Shown in pieces: positions 42,979-50,694 of a stretch of 52,845 nucleotides of DNA (position 1 is its first letter; each line of letters opens with the position of its first letter). The translations under genes were made by a program, and so were the position numbers. Below the pieces are notes generated by a model. It did not search any database. It saw only the letters and a list, made by a program, of their open reading frames with translations, and was not told where the DNA came from. The DNA lies in assembly GCA_012798755.1 (NCBI GenBank), contig JAAZMP010000088.1, forward strand, positions 1 to 52,845, in the 5' to 3' direction. This stretch comes from Bacillota bacterium. Lineage in GTDB: Bacteria > Bacillota > Dethiobacteria > DTU022 > UBA8154.

Positions 42979-43872
42979 CTACATCTTGGCACCTTTGACA
43001 ACGCTAAGGTAATGTTCCCAACCTTCCCAACGCAAACTAAAATCATTTTCGGCCAGAAGCTTGGGAATAGCTACATCCGGGGAGGCAGGAACAAATGCTT
43101 GGAGCGCCAAATAATCCTGAACCTCATCAGACATGAGATAATCCCCAATTTCCAGCAGGCTTTCGGGCGAATTTTTGTTCCAAACCATTACCTGCGGCAT
43201 GCAGAAAAGCCCATCTTTCGGCCAGATAAGGCGGGTATTTTTGTGGCGGGAAATGCGGGCAAAGGCTATGTTGGTGATCCCAATGGCGTAGTTCCCTTCG
43301 TCCACATTATTGACGACATCGATCGGAGCACCTTCATGTATCACGTTCTTTTGGAAATCGGGAAACCTTTCCGGGTAATGCGCTTCCATGAAAGTAAGGA
43401 TCACTTTAGATACCACCCGGTAATCGTCAGGCATGAGAATCTTTTCCCGCCAGCGCACCTCCAGAAGCTCTTCCCAGGTGGTAGGAAGTTCCCCCTCGTC
43501 CAGCAAATTTGTATTATAAAACATAGCAAAAGGGATCACTACAAAGGGATTAAAATATCCTCGCGGATCCAAAAAACCGGCCTCCATCAGTTCCTTCCGT
43601 AGGGGCCAACGGCCGGGAAGCGGCAGGAAATGCTCCTCCAGGTAACCTTCGGGCAGATCGGCAAAATCATTGACATGGCCGATAACCAGCTCCGGCAAAT
43701 TTCCTTCCTCTATGTATTTTTCAAACAAACCCTTTTCCAACGGGCGATGGGGTTGGGTCTCCAGCTCCACTCGTGTTCCCAGCCTATCTTCCACCTTTTG
43801 GCAATGCCCTTTAAGCATCTCCTCCAGGGTTCTGCTGATATTCAGCGGGCAATGCACTAAAACTTTGGCCAT
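42979..43872 (-). CDS. Solute-binding-protein fold without signal peptide
   Basis: A 297-aa protein of the iron/thiamine/spermidine-type extracellular solute-binding family (type 2 periplasmic fold): FVVIPFAMFYNTNLLDEG, LPTTWEELLEVRWREKILMPD, VNNVDEGNYAIGITNIAFAR and SPESLLEIGDYLMSDEVQDYLA. It starts MAKVLVHCPLN directly at the first beta strand. ATG 43872 has AGGAGG at good spacing and no upstream extension could encode a signal peptide because it would lie inside the ATPase gene (16-nt overlap). It is therefore probably cytoplasmic. It belongs to the ATPase/GTPase/CooT operon. Confidence 0.8.
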   Translation of the reverse strand: MAKVLVHCPLNISRTLEEMLKGHCQKVEDRLGTRVELETQPHRPLEKGLFEKYIEEGNLPELVIGHVNDFADLPEGYLEEHFLPLPGRWPLRKELMEAGFLDPRGYFNPFVVIPFAMFYNTNLLDEGELPTTWEELLEVRWREKILMPDDYRVVSKVILTFMEAHYPERFPDFQKNVIHEGAPIDVVNNVDEGNYAIGITNIAFARISRHKNTRLIWPKDGLFCMPQVMVWNKNSPESLLEIGDYLMSDEVQDYLALQAFVPASPDVAIPKLLAENDFSLRWEGWEHYLSVVKGAKM

Positions 43873-44660
43873 GCTGTAAATTCCTCCTTTTTAAGCTTTT
43901 CAGCACCGATACTGTTTCCATTTCTTAATTGTTCCCTTAAGTGGGCAAATTTTTTGTCTATTTTAATCAGATCCTTTGATATATTTTCTTCTTCCGGCGT
44001 GGTCACAAGCACTTTGTGCATACCGCCGTTTTTCATGATCACCCTTTTTCCGGCCAGCAATATTAAAGTCGGATCATGGGAAACAACCAGCACGATCTTA
44101 CCCTGGCCCGTCAAAATCTGCAGGGCCTGCAGGCGATCTATCCCGGCATTTTCGATCTCATCGATCAAAACTACCGGCGAATTGCTTATAAGTGCCACAT
44201 CGGCCACCATCAAGGCCCGGGATTGGCCCCCGCTAAGCTGCGTCAGGTTCACCGATAAAGAAACCGGCTCCCCGGACAGCTCGTTAGTAATGGAAAGCAC
44301 ATCCTTAATTGTTTGGCGGGGGTTTTTGATGGCCCGTACTTCTGCATGCATTAAAAGAAATTCTTCCATAGACATGTCGATGACAAAATTCATGTTTTGG
44401 GAGACCTGAGCCACCAGGTAACGCGACAACCCTTTATTATCATTTTTGTCCGCAGGCTGATCATCGATCAAAACACTTCTGCCGGTCAATGTTTCCTCCT
44501 CAACATATTGCTCGACATCGGCGATAAGCTGTGATTTACCGGAACCGGTCGGCCCCACCACCGCCAGCACCTCGCCCGCCCGGACATCCAACCGCTGAAT
44601 TTTTTCCGGGATGCCGTCCTTGTCCTTGCCGCCTAAAATAGTTATTTTTTCCAACATCAT
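43857..44660 (-). CDS. Soluble ABC-type ATPase without partner permease
   Basis: A 267-aa ATPase. Walker A VVGPTGSGKSQ near 34-44, signature TQLSGGQSRAL near 140-150, Walker B VVLIDEIENAG (Glu-Ile-Glu variant instead of DEP), and VVSHD. The last 60 residues are charged and helical. No membrane-domain gene is adjacent, so a transport role is doubtful. The ATG overlaps the GTPase stop (ATGA) and its end overlaps the binding-protein-fold gene by 16 nt. Confidence 0.85.
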   Translation of the reverse strand: MMLEKITILGGKDKDGIPEKIQRLDVRAGEVLAVVGPTGSGKSQLIADVEQYVEEETLTGRSVLIDDQPADKNDNKGLSRYLVAQVSQNMNFVIDMSMEEFLLMHAEVRAIKNPRQTIKDVLSITNELSGEPVSLSVNLTQLSGGQSRALMVADVALISNSPVVLIDEIENAGIDRLQALQILTGQGKIVLVVSHDPTLILLAGKRVIMKNGGMHKVLVTTPEEENISKDLIKIDKKFAHLREQLRNGNSIGAEKLKKEEFTAWPKF

Positions 44661-45352
44661 TCCGTTCCCCCAAAGTCAACTTTTTTAACATTGCCCATCT
44701 GATAGCTCTTTCCGATAATAGTTTCCCCGGCACAGTAAGAACAAATGGCTGCGGGCATAGGATATTTCAATTCTTTGCCGGCAATTTCGTTCAAGTCGTG
44801 AGATTTAAGTATTTCGTTTTTTAAAGAAAGCGCACCCTGGCCCGTAAGACCGTTAATGTCCATAACCCGGGCCAAGGGGTTGACCTCCGCAACCTTGTAA
44901 CGGAATACTTCTCTTTCCGCCTGTGATACGATATCGCCCTTGGTAATAACAACAATATCCGCCGTATCCAACATGGGCCCAACTTTTTTGGGTGTATCAA
45001 TACCAATCAAATTGTCGATAACACAAATAGAGAGGCAGCCATACACCGCCGGCGCACAACGGTGGCACAAGCCGGCTGTTTCCAGAACCAAAAGATCAGC
45101 TTCCTGCTTCCTGGCCCAGTTTTCGATCTCTTCCAGGTTGGCAACATAAAAATGATCCGGGCAGATATAATCACTTAATCCTATAGCTACCGGTATCCCC
45201 AAGCGGCCATACCTTTCATCATCAGAGGTCTGCAGGCAGTCAATCTTACAAACGGCAACCGCAAGATCGTCCTTTAAAAGATGGCGAATCGTATGGATCA
45301 TCACCGAAGTCTTACCCGATGAGGGCGTACCGGCTACAATAACAAAACGCAT
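44657..45352 (-). CDS. G3E-family (HypB/CobW-like) GTPase
   Basis: About 231 aa from ATG 45352 (AAGG 8-9 nt upstream; an in-frame GTG at 45361 is embedded in that site). P-loop AGTPSSGKTS near the start, VCKIDCLQTSDDERYGRLGIP in place of switch 1 (shown here in part: DCLQTSDDERYGRLG), LLVLETAGLCHRCAP with a Cys pair, and VITKGD as the G4 motif. A late CSYCAG adds another Cys pair. HypB, UreG and CobW relatives deliver Ni, Co or Zn or insert cofactors. It precedes the ABC ATPase with a 4-nt overlap. Confidence 0.85.
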   Translation of the reverse strand: MRFVIVAGTPSSGKTSVMIHTIRHLLKDDLAVAVCKIDCLQTSDDERYGRLGIPVAIGLSDYICPDHFYVANLEEIENWARKQEADLLVLETAGLCHRCAPAVYGCLSICVIDNLIGIDTPKKVGPMLDTADIVVITKGDIVSQAEREVFRYKVAEVNPLARVMDINGLTGQGALSLKNEILKSHDLNEIAGKELKYPMPAAICSYCAGETIIGKSYQMGNVKKVDFGGTE

Positions 45353-45405
45353 TTCAGACACCTTCTTCAGTAAATAGTATTTTTAATACTGCCCCCAACA
45401 CTGCC

Positions 45406-46584
45406 CTAAATATAGATAATTCCTTCCTCGAAAACAGTCAAATTTTCCAACCCATCCTCTGTCACCAGATAACTGTTTTCCACCCCTACGGCACCGTCAG
45501 GAAAAACAAACTTTGGTTCCAGGGCAAAAACAATTCCCTCCTCCAACGGAATATCAAACCCGGGGGCTATCACTGGAAGTTCGTCCAGTTCAATGCCAAT
45601 ACCATGCCCAATAAAAGACACCGGATCGGGAAATCCTAAAAAGTGTTCTTTAAATGCACTTTTTCCGGCCAATTGCATAGCCCGATCGTAAAGCTTGTCA
45701 CAGGTCACTCCCGGTTTAGCCATATCTTCCAGATCCTTTAGAATATCTACCGCTGTTGCATGAGCTTTGGCCAAGTGATCCGGAAGCTCGCCTAGACAAA
45801 ATACCCTGGTCTGGTCCAACATGTATCCATCATAAATAAAATCAAAATCAACCAACACCGGCTCATTTTTGCCGATCACCCTGTCGCAGGAACCTTGCGC
45901 AAATGAGGGGCAAACCCCCTTTCCGCCGACAGAACCGTCAAAATAGCTGGGATCAGTGTTATCACCGGACAGCAGGTGAATGTAAAATAACTCCTCGTTA
46001 AAACCCCGCACCCTCATATAACCGGGATGGCTTTTCCGTCGTGAAAAAGCGGCAATCATTGCAGAAAGTTCCAGTTCAGTCATACCTTCCCGTAGATTAT
46101 CCTTAATAAAAGAATATACTTCCCGATGCAGTTGCGCCACATCTTTTAGAATCTCGATCTCGTAAGGTGATTTGACCATGCGCACAGTACGTATGAGCAT
46201 ACCGATATCGACAATCTTGGCCGGTTCAAACAGCTGTTGATAACGCAAATAATGGTTGGCTGGCAGCACATCCAGCTCAAAGCCCAAGGTTTCAAAAGAA
46301 CCATAACCATAAGATTGTAAAACGGGTATTATCTCCCTAAAGCTGTCCACTTTAACAATATCCTCCAGGCGGGATTCTTCTTTGGCCCGTTCCAAGGATC
46401 TTTTGACAAGCAGCACCGGCCGCCCCTCCTGAGGGACGAATAAATGTGAACGCTGAATAGTCCCTGTAAAATAAAAAAGGTCGGCATTTTGGACAATCAC
46501 GGCACCATCGATCTTTTCCCGTTTCAAATTTTCCTGTAATCTGGCAATTCTCTTGTCCAATTCGGATTTTGGTGTATAACGCAA
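45406..46584 (-). CDS. M24-family aminopeptidase (Xaa-Pro dipeptidase-like)
   Basis: About 392 aa from TTG 46584, which lies 6 nt after AGGAGGT; ATG codons at 46590 and 46614 in the same frame have worse spacing. Residues to about 130 are a creatinase-type N-terminal domain, the rest a pita-bread metallopeptidase: DFDFIYDGYMLDQTRVF with metal Asp residues, FIGHGIGIELDE with the His, ALEPKF and VENSYLV with the Glu ligands. Cytoplasmic; substrate could be X-Pro peptides or small amides such as creatine-like compounds. It is 45 nt upstream of the GTPase and may share its operon. Confidence 0.9.
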   Translation of the reverse strand: MRYTPKSELDKRIARLQENLKREKIDGAVIVQNADLFYFTGTIQRSHLFVPQEGRPVLLVKRSLERAKEESRLEDIVKVDSFREIIPVLQSYGYGSFETLGFELDVLPANHYLRYQQLFEPAKIVDIGMLIRTVRMVKSPYEIEILKDVAQLHREVYSFIKDNLREGMTELELSAMIAAFSRRKSHPGYMRVRGFNEELFYIHLLSGDNTDPSYFDGSVGGKGVCPSFAQGSCDRVIGKNEPVLVDFDFIYDGYMLDQTRVFCLGELPDHLAKAHATAVDILKDLEDMAKPGVTCDKLYDRAMQLAGKSAFKEHFLGFPDPVSFIGHGIGIELDELPVIAPGFDIPLEEGIVFALEPKFVFPDGAVGVENSYLVTEDGLENLTVFEEGIIYI

Positions 46585-47184
46585 AACCATACCTCCTGTT
46601 AGCATGATAGCCATGATAGCTTAGTAAGATGACAAGGGAGAAGGTTTTCGATGACAAAGGTGACAGGGAGACGGTTTTCTGACACCTTGGGGTTGGTAAA
46701 AAAAAATGGTCTGGAGATAGCAGGCTGGAAGGTGTCAGAGAACCGTCCCCGTGTCACCTGCAACTATAACATACTTATTTTTAATCAAAAATACATATCC
46801 CCATACAACACATCCCGGGGGAAATAAATTGGAATTTTGATTTGCCCATTCCTTTGAACTCAAAATAATTATAACAAGAATACTAAAACATTTCCAGGGA
46901 TCAGTTGCTGTTATGCTACCACGTTGGTTGCAAAATTTTGCATACAAATATATAATGTACGTAATACTCAAACGAGTTTCAATTATTTGGCAAACCTTCT
47001 GGGGTTTGTTTATTAAGCGGCAGAAAAGAAGATACAAGCGAAACCATCTTCCCTTTGGCGCACGTATGCTTAGTGCTTAGAGCAGCGAATCAACTATATT
47101 ATGTTAACTGTCAAATCTGGTGTTTTTAGCAGCTATTTTGCTGCTGATTGATTACAACTATATTGTAATAGGGAGGTTTTAGTA
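46585..47184. other. Divergent intergenic region with a long inverted repeat
   Basis: About 600 bp between the divergent M24 peptidase and corrinoid-protein genes. It contains the inverted repeat at 46659-46758 and a small CAAACC/GGTTTG hairpin at 46991-47008. No gene is supported. No recognisable cobalamin riboswitch was found before the corrinoid gene. Confidence 0.5.
46659..46758. repeat. 30-bp inverted repeat pair with GGTGTCAGAGAACCGTCCCC-type arms
   Basis: Arms at 46659-46688 and 46729-46758 match at 27 of 30 bases as an inverted repeat with a 40-nt loop. The arm core GGTGTCAGAGAACCGTCCCC is of a kind I recall scattered in clostridial genomes. Confidence 0.85.
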
Positions 47185-47820
47185 TTGTCGGTAACGCTGG
47201 TACAATTGTTGTCGGATTTAAAGGAAGACGAAACAAAGAAGTATGTGGAAGGGGCCTTGGAAAAAGGTGTAGATCCTGCAAGACTTTTAGATGAAGCTAA
47301 AGAAGGAATGAATATTGTGGGGCAGAGGTTTTCAAGCGGAGAATATTTTATCCCTGATTTAATTTATTCGGGAGAAATTATGAAAGGCGTTGCGGCGCTG
47401 CTGGAATCCAAGCTTAAGGAAGTGCGGGACACCAAGTCCAAAAAACTGGGTAAAGTTGTTATTGCGACAGTAGAAGGCGATATCCATGACATCGGCAAAG
47501 ACTTAGTCGTGTTTTTATTGGATGTGAACGGGTTCGATGTGTATGATCTCGGGGTAGATGTCCCCGTTCAAACTATTGTGGACAAGGTCAAAGAAACCAA
47601 TGCATCTGTTGTCGGCTTGAGCGGATTTTTAACCCTATCTTTTGAGGCTATGAAAAAAACTGTTGAAGGCCTCGAAGCAATCGGACTTCGCAACAAAGTC
47701 AAGGTGATGATTGGCGGCGGCCAGATTGACGGGCGCGTGAAAGATTTTGCCGGCGCAGATGCTTACGGCTTAGATGCAATGGAGGCCGTTAAACTAGCAA
47801 AACAATGGATAGGAGGTTGA
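47185..47820 (+). CDS. Corrinoid (B12-binding) methyltransferase protein
   Basis: A 211-aa methyl-carrier protein of the MtaC/MtbC/MttC type. Residues 1-85 are the helical cap domain (B12-binding 2: EGMNIVGQRFSSGEYFIPDL), and 88-211 the Rossmann-like B12 domain with the lower-ligand motif EGDIHDIGKDL (His101), VVGLSGFLTLSF and MIGGGQID. It carries a methyl group on cobalt between a substrate-specific methyltransferase and a pterin methyltransferase. TTG 47185 follows GGGAGG with 9-nt spacing. The next gene, the likely substrate methyltransferase, starts 6 nt later. Confidence 0.95.
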   Translation: MSVTLVQLLSDLKEDETKKYVEGALEKGVDPARLLDEAKEGMNIVGQRFSSGEYFIPDLIYSGEIMKGVAALLESKLKEVRDTKSKKLGKVVIATVEGDIHDIGKDLVVFLLDVNGFDVYDLGVDVPVQTIVDKVKETNASVVGLSGFLTLSFEAMKKTVEGLEAIGLRNKVKVMIGGGQIDGRVKDFAGADAYGLDAMEAVKLAKQWIGG

Positions 47821-47825
47821 AGAAA

Positions 47826-49178
47826 ATGGAAAAAAAATGGGAAGACCTGACTGCTTCTGAAAAGCAGGAGGTCCAGTTTCAAAAACTGCTTGTGCCGAAA
47901 GACCCTGAAGGAAATGAAGTTAAATTTCAAAACGCTGAAGCAGGGGCTAAATATAAGGCCAACGTGACGAGAATAAAAGATGCTATCCAAATGAAAAAAA
48001 CCCCGGATAGGGTTCCGGTTACATTATTTCCTAGTATGTTCCCTTATCATTTCGCCGGGGTAACTCCTAGAGATGCCATGTATGATTATGATTTATGTGT
48101 TTCGGCATTTAAAAAATATATGTTGGAATTTGAACCGGACATGCACATTGGAGCTACCGGCCCCGGCCCAGGAAGATTTTATGAACTTCTTGACTACAAA
48201 CTGTATGCTTGGCCCGGGCATGGAGTCGCACCGGAGCATGGCTACCAGTACATCGAAAAGGAATACATGAAAGAAGATGAATACGATCTGCTGCTTATGG
48301 ATCCCTCTTTTTATTTCCGTAATTTTTATTTGCCGCGTGCATACGGATCACTCCAGGGATTTGCAATGCTGCCACCGTTTACAGGCATACTTGAAATGTA
48401 CGGCGTGGCCTTTAACTTTATTCCCTTCGGGCTACCACCTGTGCAGGAAACCTACAAAAAACTTTTTGAAGCCGGAGCGGAGGCCATGAAATGGGCCGGC
48501 ACTATGGGCGCCTGCGATGCTGAACTGAGAGCTTTAGGCTATCCGACAATCCTGGGCGGGTACAGCAAGGCACCGTTTGACGTGCTCGGTGATACACTCA
48601 GGGGCACCCGCGGGATAATGGTGGATATGTACCGCCAGCCCGAAAAGCTTCTCAAGGCATTGGAACAGCAGGTTCCAATCATGATTTCCATGGGTATAAG
48701 CAGTATGCAACAAACGGGCAACCCGCTCATTTTTATCCCACTGCACAAGGGTGCAGACGGGTTCCTATCGGACGAACAATTTAAGAAATTCTACTGGCCT
48801 ACCCTGAAACAGGTCATCGAAGGACTGGTCGAAGGCGGCTGCATACCGTTTCCCGCCCTTGAAGGCTTTTGGAATTCGCGTTTGGAAATTATGCAGGACA
48901 TCCCGGAAGGCAAGACATTATGGATGGTTGATCAATCTGATATAGCAAAAGTCAAAGAAACCATTGGCAAGAAGGCCTGCCTGACCGGCAACGTTTCTTC
49001 TTCACTGCTGCAACTGGCTACACCCGATGAAGTCAGGGATTATTGCAAAAAACTGATAGATACCATAGGCCAAGACGGTGGTTTCATACTAAGCAATGGT
49101 GCCTTTTTTGATGAAGGAAGTGCCGAAAACATCAAGGCAATGTTTGATTTCAGCAAAGAATACGGGGTATACAAATAA
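47826..49178 (+). CDS. UroD-family methyltransferase (corrinoid-protein dependent)
   Basis: About 450 aa from ATG 47826, which has AGGAGG 9 nt upstream; an earlier ATG at 47805 precedes that site. The C-terminal 350 residues show the uroporphyrinogen-decarboxylase fold used by MtaA/MtbA and by bacterial O-demethylase methyltransferases: RVPVTLFPSMFPYHFAGVTP, FLSDEQFKKFYWPTLKQVIE, GCIPFPALEG, TGNVSSSLLQLATPDEV and FILSNGAFFDEGSAENIKA. It should transfer a methyl group from a methoxylated or methylated substrate to the corrinoid protein encoded just upstream. The substrate cannot be read from sequence. A strong terminator follows. Confidence 0.88.
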   Translation: MEKKWEDLTASEKQEVQFQKLLVPKDPEGNEVKFQNAEAGAKYKANVTRIKDAIQMKKTPDRVPVTLFPSMFPYHFAGVTPRDAMYDYDLCVSAFKKYMLEFEPDMHIGATGPGPGRFYELLDYKLYAWPGHGVAPEHGYQYIEKEYMKEDEYDLLLMDPSFYFRNFYLPRAYGSLQGFAMLPPFTGILEMYGVAFNFIPFGLPPVQETYKKLFEAGAEAMKWAGTMGACDAELRALGYPTILGGYSKAPFDVLGDTLRGTRGIMVDMYRQPEKLLKALEQQVPIMISMGISSMQQTGNPLIFIPLHKGADGFLSDEQFKKFYWPTLKQVIEGLVEGGCIPFPALEGFWNSRLEIMQDIPEGKTLWMVDQSDIAKVKETIGKKACLTGNVSSSLLQLATPDEVRDYCKKLIDTIGQDGGFILSNGAFFDEGSAENIKAMFDFSKEYGVYK

Positions 49179-49519
49179 CAGCTTGGTAGCGGAAAGAATG
49201 GCTCATAATAGGCGGACCAGGCGTCCGCCTATTTTTTAGGCCTTATTGTAGGGTGCACGGTGATAACCTGCTATCTGCTGATTGGTTTTAATTAACGGTT
49301 GCACCAAGCCCCAAAGATAAGCCTGCTTGCCCTAAAATATGTAACTACTCAGTTATGTTATTCGATAATCTTATGCTTACCAGAGAAGCTTTTGTTTGTG
49401 TTTGTCCTAAGCAGCAAATATTTTTTAGCAGTTTCTCCAGCAGGAGATTGCAGCTAAATAAGGAATTATTTATTAACTATCAACATTTATTAAACATTTA
49501 CAGAAGGAGTTGAATTTGA
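49179..49519. other. Intergenic region after the UroD-type gene
   Basis: About 340 bp with the terminator at 49208-49237 and AT-rich sequence before the pterin methyltransferase gene. No gene or riboswitch recognised. Confidence 0.55.
49208..49237 (+). terminator. Intrinsic terminator after the corrinoid/UroD pair
   Basis: Perfect 10-bp stem ATAGGCGGAC/GTCCGCCTAT with loop CAGGC and six T residues immediately after. It separates the first two genes from the pterin methyltransferase gene, which thus probably has its own promoter. Confidence 0.92.
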
Positions 49520-50314
49520 ATGCTAGTCATTGGAGAGTTGATTAACGCTGCACGCCAGTCTGTAAAGAAAGCGGTAATAAACCAAGATGCCCTTTTACTG
49601 CAGGAATTGGCACGTAAGCAGGACGAGGCCGGTGCTCATTACATTGATATAAATGTTGCCACAGGCGAAGGCCGGGAAGCAGACTCCATGGACTGGGCTG
49701 TAAAGCTGGTACGCGAGGTAACCCAAAAACCTTTATGCATCGATACGACAAACGAAAAAGTGCTCAAGGCAGGTTTAAAAGCCCATGGCCCCGGGGCTAT
49801 GGTAAACTCAGTCAATGCTGAAGAAGGCAGGCTGGAGCCTTTTTTAAAATTGGCCGCGGAACACGAATGCCTTGTTATCGTTCTTCCGGTATCGGATGCC
49901 GGGATACCCAAGGATACGGATACGCGTTTAAAAATTGGTGGAGAGATCCTTAAAGTGGCCCAAAAAGAAAGCTTCCCCCCTGAAAATCTCTACTTTGATC
50001 CCCTTGCCCTCCCTTTAGCGGTGGACAATGAAAGTGGAAAAGTGACCCTTCAAACCCTTCGTTTATTTAAAAAAGAACTGGGTGTAAAAACAACTATCGG
50101 GTTAAGCAACATTTCGCATGGTTTACCCCAAAGGAAACTTCTTAACAGAACCTTTTTAGCCCTGGCCATGTGGGAAGGGCTGGATTCTGCTATTATGGAT
50201 CCTTTGGATGATACAGTGATAAGTTCACTGCTTACCACCAAGGCTTTTATGGGGCGGGACCCATACTGTGGTAAATACTTACGGGCCTACCGCAACGGCA
50301 GGCTGATTACTTAA
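49520..50314 (+). CDS. Methyltetrahydrofolate:corrinoid methyltransferase (pterin-binding)
   Basis: A 264-aa TIM-barrel protein of the pterin-binding (DHPS-like) family, comparable to AcsE, MtgA and MtvA, which move methyl groups between corrinoid proteins and tetrahydrofolate. Motifs: VIGELINAARQSV, AGAHYIDINVATGEG, PLCIDTTNEKVL, YFDPLALPL, TTIGLSNISHGLPQRKLLN and GLDSAIMDPLDD. ATG 49520 has AAGGAG at good spacing. With the corrinoid and UroD-type genes it completes a three-component methyl-transfer system feeding the tetrahydrofolate pool. Confidence 0.92.
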   Translation: MLVIGELINAARQSVKKAVINQDALLLQELARKQDEAGAHYIDINVATGEGREADSMDWAVKLVREVTQKPLCIDTTNEKVLKAGLKAHGPGAMVNSVNAEEGRLEPFLKLAAEHECLVIVLPVSDAGIPKDTDTRLKIGGEILKVAQKESFPPENLYFDPLALPLAVDNESGKVTLQTLRLFKKELGVKTTIGLSNISHGLPQRKLLNRTFLALAMWEGLDSAIMDPLDDTVISSLLTTKAFMGRDPYCGKYLRAYRNGRLIT

Positions 50315-50694
50315 AAACCATGTGCTAAATCCCGGGGAAGTTGTGTTTGCTATGGGGAAAAGCCATGGCCTATTGGCCTATCTTTCCATTAAATATCGAG
50401 TCGCCTTGCGGCGGATCTATAACATGTTCCATGGGAAAGATTACTTTATTTTAAAAAAACTACAACATTTGCTGAAAATTCTTGCACATATTATGAAAGT
50501 CATAGTATAATTTAACCTATAGCAAACTTTTAAAATGATAAAATATAATAACTGCTGAGAAAAACACATACAAAGGCCCGGTAAGTGCCGGTATTTTCGG
50601 AGGATACCAGCATTAATGATGTTCTGTTGTTTCAATACAGCAAATATTATTATACTGTTGTCAGGGTGTTAAGTACCTGCCTCGAAAGGAATCT
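50315..50694. other. Intergenic region and leader of the BenE-type transporter
   Basis: About 380 bp holding the promoter at 50482-50511 and a leader of about 180 nt with a small GGTAT/ATACC hairpin near 50591-50610. No gene seen. Confidence 0.5.
50482..50511 (+). promoter_or_regulatory. Sigma-A-type promoter of the BenE-type transporter gene
   Basis: TTGCAC (50482-50487), 18-bp spacer, TATAAT (50506-50511). Transcription would start near 50518, leaving a leader of about 180 nt. Confidence 0.65.

Noticed and set aside
46585-47184. Cobalamin riboswitch or sigma-54 promoter before the corrinoid gene
   Set aside because: No B12-box was found, and the GGCGCACGTATGC stretch has the wrong GG-GC spacing for sigma-54.
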